A DNA stretch of 64,000 bases from Mantis religiosa (Eukaryota > Arthropoda > Insecta > Mantodea > Mantidae), in the NCBI GenBank assembly GCA_030765055.1, contig CM060953.1, forward strand, positions 9,049,596 to 9,113,595, read 5' to 3'. The translations under genes were made by a program, and so were the position numbers. The notes below the pieces were generated by a model. The model was not told where the DNA came from. It did no database searches and saw only the letters and a list, made by a program, of their open reading frames with translations. This document shows, in pieces, positions 1 to 9,066 of the stretch; the stretch's first letter is position 1; the number at the start of each line of letters is the position of its first letter.

Positions 1-197
1 TTTACTTTAAGATTTTTAAATGAAGAAGATTATTGACTGAAGATGTGGGCAAGTGTCCATGATATTAATGTCACAAAAACATAATTGAAGTATTGTCATC
101 GGCTTCTTAAGTTAAGTGGAGAATATTTACTAAATATTTTTATTTGTATAGTATACTTTATTTGTTTGCAAGTTTGTATGAGAGAGTGTGTTTGCAG
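1..197 (+). other. End of an upstream TCHP intron
   Basis: This is AT-rich intron sequence leading into the acceptor at 196-197. Nothing else is recognised in it. Confidence 0.5.
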
Positions 198-437
198 GTC
201 GGTTCTACAACGACAGTATCAGCTGAAGCTGCGCCAACGTGCTAAGGAGGTTCAGGAGCAACTAGCTGCCGACCTCAGATTATTGGAACGTTTGCTAGCT
301 GAAGAAGCTAGAGAACAGGAGCTCAAGAGCGAGAGCAGAGCAATAGCACACCAAGAGATGTTGCGTGCTTATGAAGCTCTGGAATATCAGGCTCAGTTAG
401 AGAAACAACGGGAGCAACAAATGGAGTTTTTATTTCA
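198..437 (+). CDS. TCHP: Trichoplein (TCHP) internal exon, coiled coil
   Basis: This is the first visible exon of a gene whose 5' part is off the window. A TTTGCAG acceptor precedes base 198 and a perfect GTAAGT donor starts at 438. The exon is read with its first two bases completing a split codon and its last two bases (CA) carried into the next exon. It encodes about 79 residues of almost uninterrupted charged alpha-helix (E, K, Q, R, L, A), as expected for the trichohyalin/plectin-homology coiled coil. Vertebrate trichoplein binds keratin filaments and sits at centrioles, where it binds ninein and activates Aurora A to restrain cilium formation. Insects lack cytoplasmic keratins, so a centriole or cilium role is the likelier inference. 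The alternative is another TPH-domain protein (MNS1, CFAP53, CFAP45), but the C-terminal exon favours TCHP. Confidence 0.8.
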
Positions 438-1027
438 GTAAGTGGGACATTAGCATAAGCTTGGCACTGAAAGTAAAGTATTTACTTAAGGGGAGATTAA
501 ATGACCTTTACCTGAGAAACTATTTAAGATATCAGACTTAACAATTTTCATACCTTCTAAACTTACTGATCTACTTTTATACTAATAAATTTCCCTTTAT
601 GGTTCAATTTTTATGCCATCTCCAATATTTTGGGTCTTCAGTGAATCTGCTAGTTGCCAACTGCTATAGTGGTGAACTATTTGATCTTTTTCTGATTCTA
701 ATTGCATGTGGGTACGTGTGAGGATAGGCATCACTGGATTAATCTTAACATTACGCCAACATTTCAATATCATGCATTTTATTAAAAAGCCTTTCTCTTA
801 GTATATACTTAGTTATACAGGTTGTTTCAAAACGATGCCAAATGATTATAGCTGTTGTGTAGTTTATAACTTAACTAGTCCAAATTTTGGGGTTGCAGCT
901 TCAAAGTTCTGTTAGGTATAATTTTATGTAGCATTAAATATTACATGATTTTGTGATTAGGCAGCTTAGGAACCACTGATGTGCTAACCTCAAAAGTTAT
1001 TGGGATACACATGCCACGAAAACAAAA
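438..1027 (+). other. TCHP intron, no recognised feature
   Basis: This is AT-rich intron sequence with no coding signal or clear repeat that I can name. Confidence 0.5.
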
Positions 1028-1041
1028 ACATTACTCCTTGC

Positions 1042-1237
1042 TGTAAATGTTCTTCCAGGCTCATTGGCCGTGGTCTAACAGTGCGAGTTCCTGACGTTTC
1101 GCCCAAAACTGCGTTGAGCATTCTCAAAGGACTCTTGAGCAAAACGTAAGGCAAAATATGCACTGTTAGACCACGGCCAATGAGCTCGGAAGAACATTTA
1201 CTACAAATGGACACCGGCTGTGAAAGTCTAAGTACAT
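1042..1237. mobile_element. Fold-back short element with 14-base target duplication
   Basis: A 196-base insertion is bounded by identical direct repeats ACATTACTCCTTGC at 1028-1041 and 1238-1251. Inside it, 1047-1084 and 1160-1197 are inverted copies of each other with about two mismatches, both containing GGCCGTGGTCTAACAGTGC or its complement. The loop carries CTGACGTTTCGCCCA, whose complement GGGCGAAACGTCAG resembles the GAAAC half of a hammerhead-like hairpin. The long direct repeat suggests target-primed retrotransposition rather than a cut-and-paste transposon. The family is not named here. Confidence 0.7.
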
Positions 1238-1251
1238 ACATTACTCCTTGC

Positions 1252-2550
1252 CCTTTATCAGTGACCCTAGCCTCGCCTTCAGGCAATGGGACAAAGGGCA
1301 GTTACTTCTGCAAAAGTCGACTAATAACTCGGACAGTTGCAAGGTTGCTCTTCAGTGTAAAACTACACATTTCATCCTAACAGGGAGGATTTTGCGCGTG
1401 CTTAAATAGCAAATCCAAGCAATATGGAGTGCTATACGAACGCCAAATTGACGGATATGGTTTTGATGGATGGAAGAGCTGAAGGGAGTCCAACGAATGC
1501 ACGATTAATTTAGTTTCATTAAAAATATGAATTGTAAAAATAGTTACATCAATGATAATATTTGAGTACTTTGTTATGATCTTAATTGTGCAATACTTTC
1601 AACCTTTTACTGTAAATATCAGCAGCTTCTTTTTCAGTTACAAATGCTTTATTTAGTATTATCAAACACGTGAAATAAAATGCTCATCTCATTGTATAAG
1701 CCATTTTGTTTTGGTTAATTTATCTACAATTCTTTGATGTTGTTTTCTGTTATGTTTATCATTTAATGCTTCCATCCTCAACCTCACTAACATTAACTTC
1801 CCTATAAAAGGTAAACGTTGCATATGTCCACCAGCTTATTTGCCATCATGGAGTTCTATAACAGAATTTTGGAACACGTTAAACACTCATAAGCAATAAT
1901 TAAGCAATAGTTTCTTTATTGCGGTTTCATAAGCCAAAGAAATTCTTAATAGTAGCAAGATACTGTGGAGTGTGCAGGTATGTTTTCAAACAGTTACAGC
2001 ACGCGACACGGCATGTGACCTATACCTATGAACTCCGACAGCATGAGGCACGCGTTGTTGTTCCTATCACTGCCTAATCCACACCCATTCTGGAGCATTT
2101 TTATGCGGCTGTATTGGCGGTAAAAACTATCTATATGTATCACATAGAAGCTGAGCAAGTACTTCTATATGTTCGTTTAGTGTTGTTTTGAAGCACTCTG
2201 TATATGCATTGCAAAAACCAGTTTATATTATGTTCATTTCTTACATTATATCATGCCCTCTTTCCGTTTACCAGTACATTTTACACCACAATTCGAGTCT
2301 CTGTGTCATGAACCCTGGCCAGTGTTACCAAACAGAGGTGTGTATCAATCACTAACTATAAAGCAGGCAATGTTTCAGTCATGATACTGCCCATGTTCCC
2401 TTAATTTAACAACACATTAACTATTCTAGAAGCATTCAAATCTTACCATGATGTCTTTTTCAATATTGTTCAAAACAGTAAGTTTCTTTCCAACTTTATG
2501 CATTTTTCCCAGAGGTTGAAATAAGGTACAGTTGTCTTTTTGTCTGAATG
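1252..2550 (+). other. TCHP intron, no recognised feature
   Basis: This is AT-rich intron sequence. I see no coding exon, tandem repeat or recognisable transposon part. Confidence 0.5.
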
Positions 2551-2561
2551 AAACTGCTTCA

Positions 2562-4332
2562 GGAAAATTTTACTCCGAGGAGGAAGGATCACGCAGCACC
2601 ACGCCGAAGACTCCGGGGAGAAACACATCATCTCCTCGACCAGCGACGCATCAACATGGGGAAGAAGGCGAAGAAGAACTCTGCTGCAGCGAAGCGCCAG
2701 GCAGTAGAGCCGCTTCTGCCGCAGCCCTCTCCGGCCGGCTCTCGGGCGCCCACGCCAGTCTCGCTGATAGCTTCGGCGGACGAGAGCGAGTCGCCCGCCA
2801 GGCGCACCGACCGATTCTGGGCCAGTCCCTTCCCAACGTCACCGCACGCATCGCCAGACGCAGACGCTCAACGCCAGCGGACACCGCCGCACCTACTCAG
2901 CAGCACGCGCGCCACCCAAACATCGCTCCCGGAGCTCACCTCAGCAGCAACCTTCGCCGCCGCTGCTGCCACAGCGCCGAGGACCTCAACATTGACACCC
3001 GCCGAGCCTGCTCGGCCGCCGTGGACCGCAACCGTCGTCGTCACGGATGTGCCTCGTGACCTGCCGTGCAGGTTTATTCTCGCCGCCGCCCAACAGCAGT
3101 GGCCCTCGGCCCTACGGGCCAGCCGCATCAGCATACGAGGCCGCGCCACATCCATGGTCCGCCTGCAGCTAGAAGATGAAGCCGACATGAGCGCGGCCTT
3201 GAGGATGGGCCTGCCCTTGTTAGAGCAGTGTCTCAAAATTGAGGCAAGCCGCTCCGAGCGACCAGCACCTTGTCGTCGATGCTGCAGGTACGGACACGTA
3301 GCCACCACTTGCACTGCAACCCCACGGTGCCATTACTGCGGTGCCGCGACACTCACAGGGGAATGCCAGCAGCATGATATTCGCCGCCGACGCCGGTACT
3401 GCGCCACCTGCAATGGCTACGGACATTTTATAGGACAGGCTCAGTGTCCCGCTCGCTCACGCCAGGATACCAGCCTCACCTCACCTCCCACGGCTCACCT
3501 TAACGGTCCTGCCAACTGGAGCCAAATGCTGGACAGCCTCAAGGATGAAGTTCAGAAGGTCAACCGCCGGCTTCATTCCATCGAGGAGCAACTGGTAAGC
3601 GGACCCGCCTCAGCCATCCAAGGGGCTCCTAGAGCCGACGTTCAGGACCTCCATTCTGAAGTCCTGAACATCAATCTTCGCCTAGGGAACTTGGAGGACT
3701 CACTCGCCGCCATCAACGCTAGACATGACGTCGCCCAAGCCGCACTGACTGAAATTAAAGGCCATTTCTCGGCCACCGAGAAGCTCGTGACTGACAGCCT
3801 GGCATCTCTCCAAGCTGTTCACACCATCACAGAGCAACTTACAAAACTCCAAGAACTCAACAACCAGCTAACACAGGACAACATTACTGCAGTCACCCAA
3901 CAGAACACAACACTACTGGACAACACCAACACCGACGCCAAACTAGACCAGCTCCTACAACTGCTCCACCACCTGGTTCAGCATCAACTTCAGCCCAACA
4001 CCGATCATCCTACCGTCTCTCTTCGCGAACGCGCAAGAAGACATTATGCCCATATTCCCCAACAATAGAAGTCCACTACTCTAATTAAATAAAGTACGCT
4101 TAATCCCCTTCGTGCCATGCTCAGGACTTCGGTCATGGTCATGGCCAAGGAAACCATCCCCAACGCGCTCCCGCACACTGTGCGGCAGCATATGATGACG
4201 ATATCAACGGAGGTGCTAATGCGGAACTCCACAATAGGCAGAAGAATAACTGCCAACCCAAATCCTAACTTCAATTCCCTCCTTAAAACTCCTTGTTATT
4301 GTTAATAAATATACTAAAAAAAAAAAAAAAAA
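2562..4332 (+). mobile_element. Complete non-LTR 'half-LINE' (ORF1 only) with target duplication and poly(A)
   Basis: The element is a 1.77 kb GC-rich island in AT-rich intron DNA. It is bounded by an 11-base direct repeat AAACTGCTTCA at 2551-2561 and 4333-4343. It has a short 5' leader, one open frame (2656-4068), a roughly 245-base 3' UTR, an AATAAA at 4304-4309 and a run of about 20 A from 4316. There is no endonuclease or reverse transcriptase ORF2. This layout is that of half-LINEs such as mammalian HAL1, which rely on a partner's reverse transcriptase. The intact frame and perfect duplication suggest a fairly recent insertion. Confidence 0.85.
2656..4068 (+). CDS. Jockey/I-type LINE ORF1 (gag-like nucleic-acid-binding protein)
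   Basis: The start is the ATG of MGKKAKKNS. Upstream in-frame codons lie outside or at the edge of the insertion, so an earlier methionine at 2548 is flanking host DNA. The protein is 470 residues with no internal stop. Its order is: a basic, Pro/Ala/Ser-rich N-terminus (1-115); an RRM-like pre-knuckle segment (about 122-198); a cluster of three zinc knuckles (about 206-265); then a long coiled-coil C-terminus (about 290-445). The first knuckle is CRRCCRYGHVATTC, a perfect C-x2-C-x4-H-x4-C. The second lacks the usual spacing, and the third is C-x2-C-x4-H-x6-C. Such ORF1 proteins coat LINE RNA and act as chaperones in the ribonucleoprotein. GC content is far above that of the surrounding intron. 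Confidence 0.85.
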   Translation: MGKKAKKNSAAAKRQAVEPLLPQPSPAGSRAPTPVSLIASADESESPARRTDRFWASPFPTSPHASPDADAQRQRTPPHLLSSTRATQTSLPELTSAATFAAAAATAPRTSTLTPAEPARPPWTATVVVTDVPRDLPCRFILAAAQQQWPSALRASRISIRGRATSMVRLQLEDEADMSAALRMGLPLLEQCLKIEASRSERPAPCRRCCRYGHVATTCTATPRCHYCGAATLTGECQQHDIRRRRRYCATCNGYGHFIGQAQCPARSRQDTSLTSPPTAHLNGPANWSQMLDSLKDEVQKVNRRLHSIEEQLVSGPASAIQGAPRADVQDLHSEVLNINLRLGNLEDSLAAINARHDVAQAALTEIKGHFSATEKLVTDSLASLQAVHTITEQLTKLQELNNQLTQDNITAVTQQNTTLLDNTNTDAKLDQLLQLLHHLVQHQLQPNTDHPTVSLRERARRHYAHIPQQ

Positions 4333-4343
4333 AAACTGCTTCA

Positions 4344-5300
4344 TTAATATTTGTGACATGGTATGTATGCTTCCAACACCACAAGCTTTGACAGTCAGTT
4401 CCTGAGTTTTTGAAAAACCTACAGTTTTTGGAAGGAGAATCATGAAATAGAACAAGAAAACCACTTATTAAAAAGTGTCCAAGGTCCAGCTGCATTAACC
4501 ATGTGGGGAAAAAATCTTCATAAAGAAATATGAAAGAAAATTGTTTAATTTGGACACTACCTTTGAAGAAAACCCAAACTTCAAGTTCATCAAGATACCG
4601 ACAGAGATGCACCTATCACCTCCAATGAGTTCACCAAACCAATGTCCATTCGACAATAGCTGATGATGTTAGGAAGATCCTAACGAAACGCGTTCTAGGT
4701 AAATACTAGCAATAAGTGGAGCATTGAGTATTAGTTCGACTCAAAATTATATTAACATAAGTTGTCTTGGATTGGAAAATTTTTTAAGATACTAAAATTA
4801 GACAAATGAATCAATCTTGTATATACTTTTCTCCACTTACTTAAGATGTTGCATATATTAAATAAAATTATTCTGCCTTGTCAATGAATCCCTTCACATT
4901 TGCTAATAAACTTGCCCCAGCTTCAATGGACAAGTTTGCACATTCATATCACAAACATAGGGGAAAAGAGAAATATAATAATTTAATTTATATATTAACA
5001 ATATTTCAGCTTGATAAGAAACATGACTCAACACATGCGTGGTCACTTAAGTAATAAAATAATATGCCACACTAGTCTGAAAACAAAATGAACTCTAACT
5101 CGTTCATTTTCAAACTGAGAGGTTTATGTGTTCTTAGAATCTTGTATATTTACAAAGGTAATGCAGAAAGTCCCAGATGTTTAGAAATAAACTATTAACA
5201 AAATGAAAATATCAGTATTTATTATCTATTTAAGTTAATTGTTGGAAATTATTCATTTCTTCACACTATCCGTATAGAGGCTAAGGTACTGGATTGTTAG
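4344..5300 (+). other. TCHP intron between half-LINE and SINE dimer
   Basis: This is AT-rich intron. The only feature I recognise is the hammerhead-like hairpin at 4660-4689 and its flanks, which may be the remnant of a Penelope-like element. Confidence 0.45.
4660..4689 (+). ncRNA. Hammerhead-ribozyme-like hairpin motif
   Basis: CTGATGA at 4660-4666 is followed by one extra T, a six-base-pair stem (GTTAGG, loop AAGAT, CCTAAC), and then GAAAC at 4685-4689. This is the order and spacing of a hammerhead core: CUGAUGA, stem II, GAAA. The extra T before the stem is a departure from the canonical form, and I cannot confirm stems I and III or a cleavage site. Penelope-like retroelements are known to carry hammerhead motifs in their terminal repeats, so this is probably a relic of one. 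Confidence 0.4.
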
Positions 5301-5495
5301 TGTTGACATGAAAAATTCAATGCCACGGATGGGATCTGAACCACGGATCTATTGATTTACGTCCAATCGCTCTTACCCATTGAGCTACCATGGTCAATTT
5401 GCCGTCATGAGTCGATTGGAGAATTTAATGTCATGACGGCAAATTGGCCATGTTAGCTCAATGGATAAGAGCAACTGGATGGAACAACTACTGGT
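5301..5495. mobile_element. SINE B copies joined head to head (palindromic dimer)
   Basis: The minus-strand copy (about 5301-5400) contains a tRNA-like A box (TAGCTCAATGGGTAAGAGC) and B box (GGTTCAGATCC). From about 5401 a second, plus-strand copy begins and is cut off just after its A box. The arms pair around AATTTGCCGTCATGA and its complement. SINE B is a tRNA-derived family also found at 24611-24840, 39362-39470, 40883-41097 and 58501-58690. Confidence 0.7.
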
Positions 5496-5499
5496 TTAC

Positions 5500-5880
5500 A
5501 CTGTCATGCAGTTCGGAGCCACTATCAACCGTTGTACACCAAATGCTGCCCCTTGTTGGATGATGCCATAGTCCTCGCCAGCGTGACTATGTTGTTTGTG
5601 TGCACATTTGTCACTGGGTCGACAAAGTGCACTGAGTGATTTACTGCGAGGTGCGCAGCAAACCCTCCAGGCATCATTCCATAGTACCCTGCCAGGCATC
5701 GGTGTGAATGGTGCTGGTGAACTCTATGTGCTCTGCAATTAGACTGTGGAGCATATTTGCATCCCTTCTGTTGTTGGGGCATATCGTCATCCACACCAGA
5801 TGTCTGGGGCATTTTTGCAGAGGTTGGCTACAAGTGTTATATATCTCTCTCATGTTGGCTGCAACGCCAAAACCAGCTGG
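5500..5880 (-). pseudogene. Merlin/ISXO2-type DDE transposase fragment
   Basis: Read on the minus strand, two overlapping frames give the C-terminal half of an ISXO2-like (Merlin superfamily) transposase. The first frame ends in RRDANMLHSLIAEHIEF and HTDAWQG, the second catalytic Asp region. After a frameshift near 5695 the other frame continues GYYGMMPGGF, NHSVHFVDPVTNVHTNNI, then stops. In this family the segment after HTNNI normally has the catalytic Glu (I-E-x-x-W-R); here it reads I-V-T-L-A-R. The frameshift and lost Glu make it dead. No terminal repeats are evident. Confidence 0.7.
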
Positions 5881-6177
5881 TCGTCTGCTTGCACATGCGC
5901 ATACGCGCACCTTTGGACTTAAAAAATATTCTCGCGTCACGCAAAAGAAAGTTTCTCCAAAAATTTTAAGCCGACAGGATGCAGACCACACTGAAAGCCA
6001 AGTAAAGAAGTAATACTTGGTAGTGCCGATAGGAGGGGCAAGTATAAGATTCACTGAAGTCTTCACATGCCTTTAATATTTGTAGCCATAACCAGTTTTT
6101 GTAATCCTTTATCCAGCTTTTGCTCAGATAGTTACATTTACAAAGAAATCTTCTCTGCCTTGATGAGCTACATTTGC
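5881..6177 (+). other. TCHP intron, possible Merlin remainder
   Basis: The minus strand of 5881-6066 stays open in the frame of the Merlin fragment but shows no motif I can support. Nothing else is recognised. Confidence 0.3.
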
Positions 6178-6194
6178 AGTTTTCTTCAGGGGAA

Positions 6195-6448
6195 CCCGCC
6201 TCGGTAGTGTAGATGGTAGCATGTCTGCCTCACGTTGAAGAGGTCCTGAGTTCGAATCTCGGTTAGGATGAGTTACCTGGATAAGGTTTTTCTAGGGTTT
6301 TCCCTTACCCTTCAAGACGAATGTCGGGTAACTCTAAGCTCCATGGACCCTGGACTCATTTGAGCATTATTTCACCCAATTCATTCACCGTCCGATATGA
6401 CTTAACGTTGGAGGACATAAATTACACACACACACACACACACACACA
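6195..6448 (+). mobile_element. SINE A, full length, (CA)n tail
   Basis: The tRNA-like head has an A box within GTGTAGATGGTAGCATG and a B box GAGTTCGAATCTCGG near 6249. The tail continues through CGAATGTCGGGTAACTC, CCATGGACCC and GATATGACTTAACGTTGGAG, and ends in a (CA)n run at about 6423-6448. A 9-base direct repeat AGTTTTCTT at 6178-6186 and 6453-6461 flanks the copy. This is a reference copy for the tandem arrays elsewhere in the window, because its tail is the single-copy form of their 108-base unit. Confidence 0.8.
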
Positions 6449-6730
6449 AACAAGTTTTCTTGGAAGCACTGCTTATGTCGAAACAAATGCACATCAGTAT
6501 TGCACAGTTCTGTTTTAAGTAATTGCAAACTATTTTTGTATTTCTCAGGAAAAATCACACAAATCATATGGTTTCCCGGAAACTAAAACTTTATATACAT
6601 AATTTTGGCTTGACAAGTTTCACTGTAGTTTGTTACTTTCTCTGTAAATTATTAACAGGCTCTGAAAACTTAATATATTTTATTTTCAGAAGTATTTGTA
6701 TCAAGCTATTAAATTACTAATTCCTTTTAG

Positions 6731-6998
6731 TGAAGAAGCAGAGAGAATGTGGGCAAAACAAAAAGAACAATGGGAAGCGGAAAAGGAAGCAAGAGAACAC
6801 CTCATGTTAGAAGTGATGACAACTTTACAACGGCAACTGGAGGAAAAACTTGAAGCAAATATTGCTGAACAAAAGGAGTTAGTAAGAGAGAGGGAAGAAC
6901 TTGTTGCTAAGTTAGAGCAAGCAAATGCAGAACTGCACAGTGAGCAGGTAGAAGTGGAACTTGCAAAGGAGAAGCAAAGGAAACAAATTAATACACAG
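6731..6998 (+). CDS. TCHP: Trichoplein (TCHP) internal exon, coiled coil
   Basis: The acceptor CCTTTTAG ends at 6730 and the donor GTAACT starts at 6999. The first base completes the codon left open by the 198-437 exon (CA+T, His), so the two exons join in phase. The exon ends on a complete codon. It encodes 89 residues of coiled coil that begin EEAERMWAKQKEQWEAEK and continue with a regularly spaced R/E/K/L/Q pattern. The EEA-x-x-MW stretch followed by a basic/acidic helix matches what I recall of the C-terminal half of vertebrate trichoplein, and it is the main reason for choosing TCHP over other TPH proteins. There are no stops or frameshifts. Confidence 0.85.
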
Positions 6999-8139
6999 GT
7001 AACTAGATATTTTATTGTACTTCTGTGCCCTTGATCTGTATAGTCATAAATATCAACAATCTTTGGCATATATCCTGAGAGATCGTGAATAATTTAGATA
7101 TGTTCTGTATACAGCTTATTTTTGCTAATATTCAGAAATTAGATTATATTACATTAGATTGATTTGTGTTCAGTGAGCTCACTAGTAGCCATAAAGGCTT
7201 GTGAACATTGAACATGTCAAAGAAGTGTACAGCATATACACTTGAATATTGAATATAAAAGACGCATTATAGTTGTCTGCTTTATTCATAACCCAGTTAT
7301 AATAATTAACATTTATACATAAATATTTGCAGGTCCTGGTAAAAAAGTAATTTACATACATGTTAATAGAACCTTATTTATAATAATTCATTTATGCTTA
7401 GTTAGCAATTACACATATTAAATTTCAATGAAATACAACTGTGGTGTACATAATTTAATCAACATACAGTATACATTATCTTAAAAGAAACTCAAAATGC
7501 ATTTGCCTTATTGCTGCTGACAAATACACAAGCTGAGTGGGTGGCTTTCAACCACTGAAACAAAAGACAGAGACGTAGACTTGTATACATCTTTCAGCGC
7601 AAGAGTGTTGTAACAATGAGAAATAAGGATAGTTTTCGGTGCCTGGTGTTTATTGTTGAACAGTAGTTTAGTCTTTCAATTCTCAGTTGCTTTTAGTCAG
7701 ACTTGGAGGGGGAAAAAAAAAGGAAATGCAGTATGCTGCATCAGAAAGTATAATTCATACGAGAGGTGGCATTTAATAGGTGCAAAACCAAAACTTCATT
7801 TACTTCATTTACTTCTAACTTAAGAAGTGCTTATATATTCTCCATCAGTGACGGAAACCCATGGAAAAAAAACTATAATTGAAAAAACTATTTATGGTCA
7901 GTTTTTCGACACTTCGTTACTTACATTTTTAATAATTGAAGAACTAGTTTTGGAAGCCATCGCTTCCATTTTCAGCCTCTATACAACTAACGTCTGTTGT
8001 CTGCTCTCTTCTTTGTGGTGGTGCAATCTTGAAGTACTTTGTCAATTATCTACTGATGGGATTTCAAATGCTACATATGTCAAACTTAAAGAAACCTAAA
8101 ATCAGAGTCAAATAGACTTTAGAAATATCAAATTGAAAC
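6999..8139 (+). other. TCHP intron, no recognised feature
   Basis: This is AT-rich intron DNA. Open stretches on either strand here look random and match nothing I know. Confidence 0.5.
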
Positions 8140-8325
8140 AAGTGCAAGCACAAAGCGACTGTAAAGTGAGATGTGTGGTGGACAACACAGCGCTGGAGCG
8201 TGTTTCCTCCAAGATCTCCGGTTTTCCCCACCTTCTCATTCCACCAGTGCTCCATCTTCATTTCATGTATCATCAGTGCCACCACCTGCTGTGCTGTATG
8301 TAGTAAAAGCGGGCGTTAAATACTA
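8140..8325 (+). mobile_element. SINE D body (headless copy)
   Basis: This segment aligns with the reverse complement of 59395-59545. Shared blocks include AGTGAGAT, AAGATCTCCGGTTT or AGGATCTCCGGTTT, CTCCATCTTC, ATCATCAGTGCCACC and GTATGTAGTAAAAGCG. The copy at 59.4-59.6 kb still has a tRNA-like head, so this one is probably a 5'-truncated SINE. Confidence 0.65.
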
Positions 8326-8922
8326 CACATTAATTCATTCTTAACCTTTTAATTTCTTTGCCTGCCTTAACCCTTCATGTCTCAGTTGCATGTTAGTGAA
8401 TTTTGCTAGTAGGTTTGTTCTTCTATTTCTTATCTCAAATCTAACAGTGTCACAAATTTTGTAATTTATTGTGCTTTTTAATTTTATATTGATACTAGAC
8501 CATGTCCAGTAGATTAAGATAAGTGTTTACCAACTGTAGTTATGCTGGGGAAAACAAAGTTCATTATCAAACTGTTATATATAATCAAGTGGTCACAATG
8601 CAACACAACCTGAAGCAAATTATAAAAAAGAATAGAAAAATAAATTATATTACAAATTGACATCCCCACACAGCAAATTTTAAAACAAATTATAATAAAA
8701 TTATACTTCGTGTCTACTCCCTTCTACTGTTTACTGAACATTGAGCAGTGGTTAAACCAATAACAAATCCATCCTAGATATACCTCTGTTGTTGTTTTAT
8801 TAATAATCTACATCATCTCGAAAACCTTCTGTTTAAGAAAAGTACATGTAGTAAATGTTACTTAATATAGTGATTTAATGATTTATGCAGTTTTCTAATG
8901 AGTTATTATTTTCTTTTTAAAG
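8326..8922 (+). other. TCHP intron, no recognised feature
   Basis: This is AT-rich intron running into the acceptor at 8921-8922. Nothing else is recognised. Confidence 0.5.
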
Positions 8923-9066
8923 CTGGCAGAAAAACAAAAAAGATTACAAACAGAAGCCAGAATTGCTGAGCTTGAAGCAGAAAAGAGGAAGGAGGAAGCC
9001 AAATTAGAGGAAAAGAGGCTTCTGGAAGAGTTAAGGAAGATGGAGGTTACAGGATATAATCCCAAG
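8923..9066 (+). CDS. TCHP: Trichoplein (TCHP) penultimate exon
   Basis: This exon is too short and lacks the start codon needed to stand out as an open frame, but it is clear from its context. The acceptor TTCTTTTTAAAG ends at 8922 and the donor GTGAAT starts at 9067. It is 144 bases (48 codons) in phase 0 at both ends. It starts LAEKQKRLQTEARIAELEAE and ends MEVTGYNPK. The coiled coil ends in this exon and the G-Y-x-P-K motif marks the tail of the protein. Reading through the donor adds only about 10 residues to a stop at 9097, which could be an alternative end. The splice to 16510 gives a more TCHP-like tail. Confidence 0.85.

Noticed and set aside
2532..3059. 175-residue open frame overlapping the half-LINE ORF1
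   Set aside because: It lies in another frame of a GC-rich coding region and begins in flanking DNA outside the insertion. The 2656-4068 frame has zinc knuckles and a coiled coil.
6424..6448. (CA)n as an independent microsatellite
   Set aside because: It is the tail of the SINE A copy, and the target duplication lies just beyond it.
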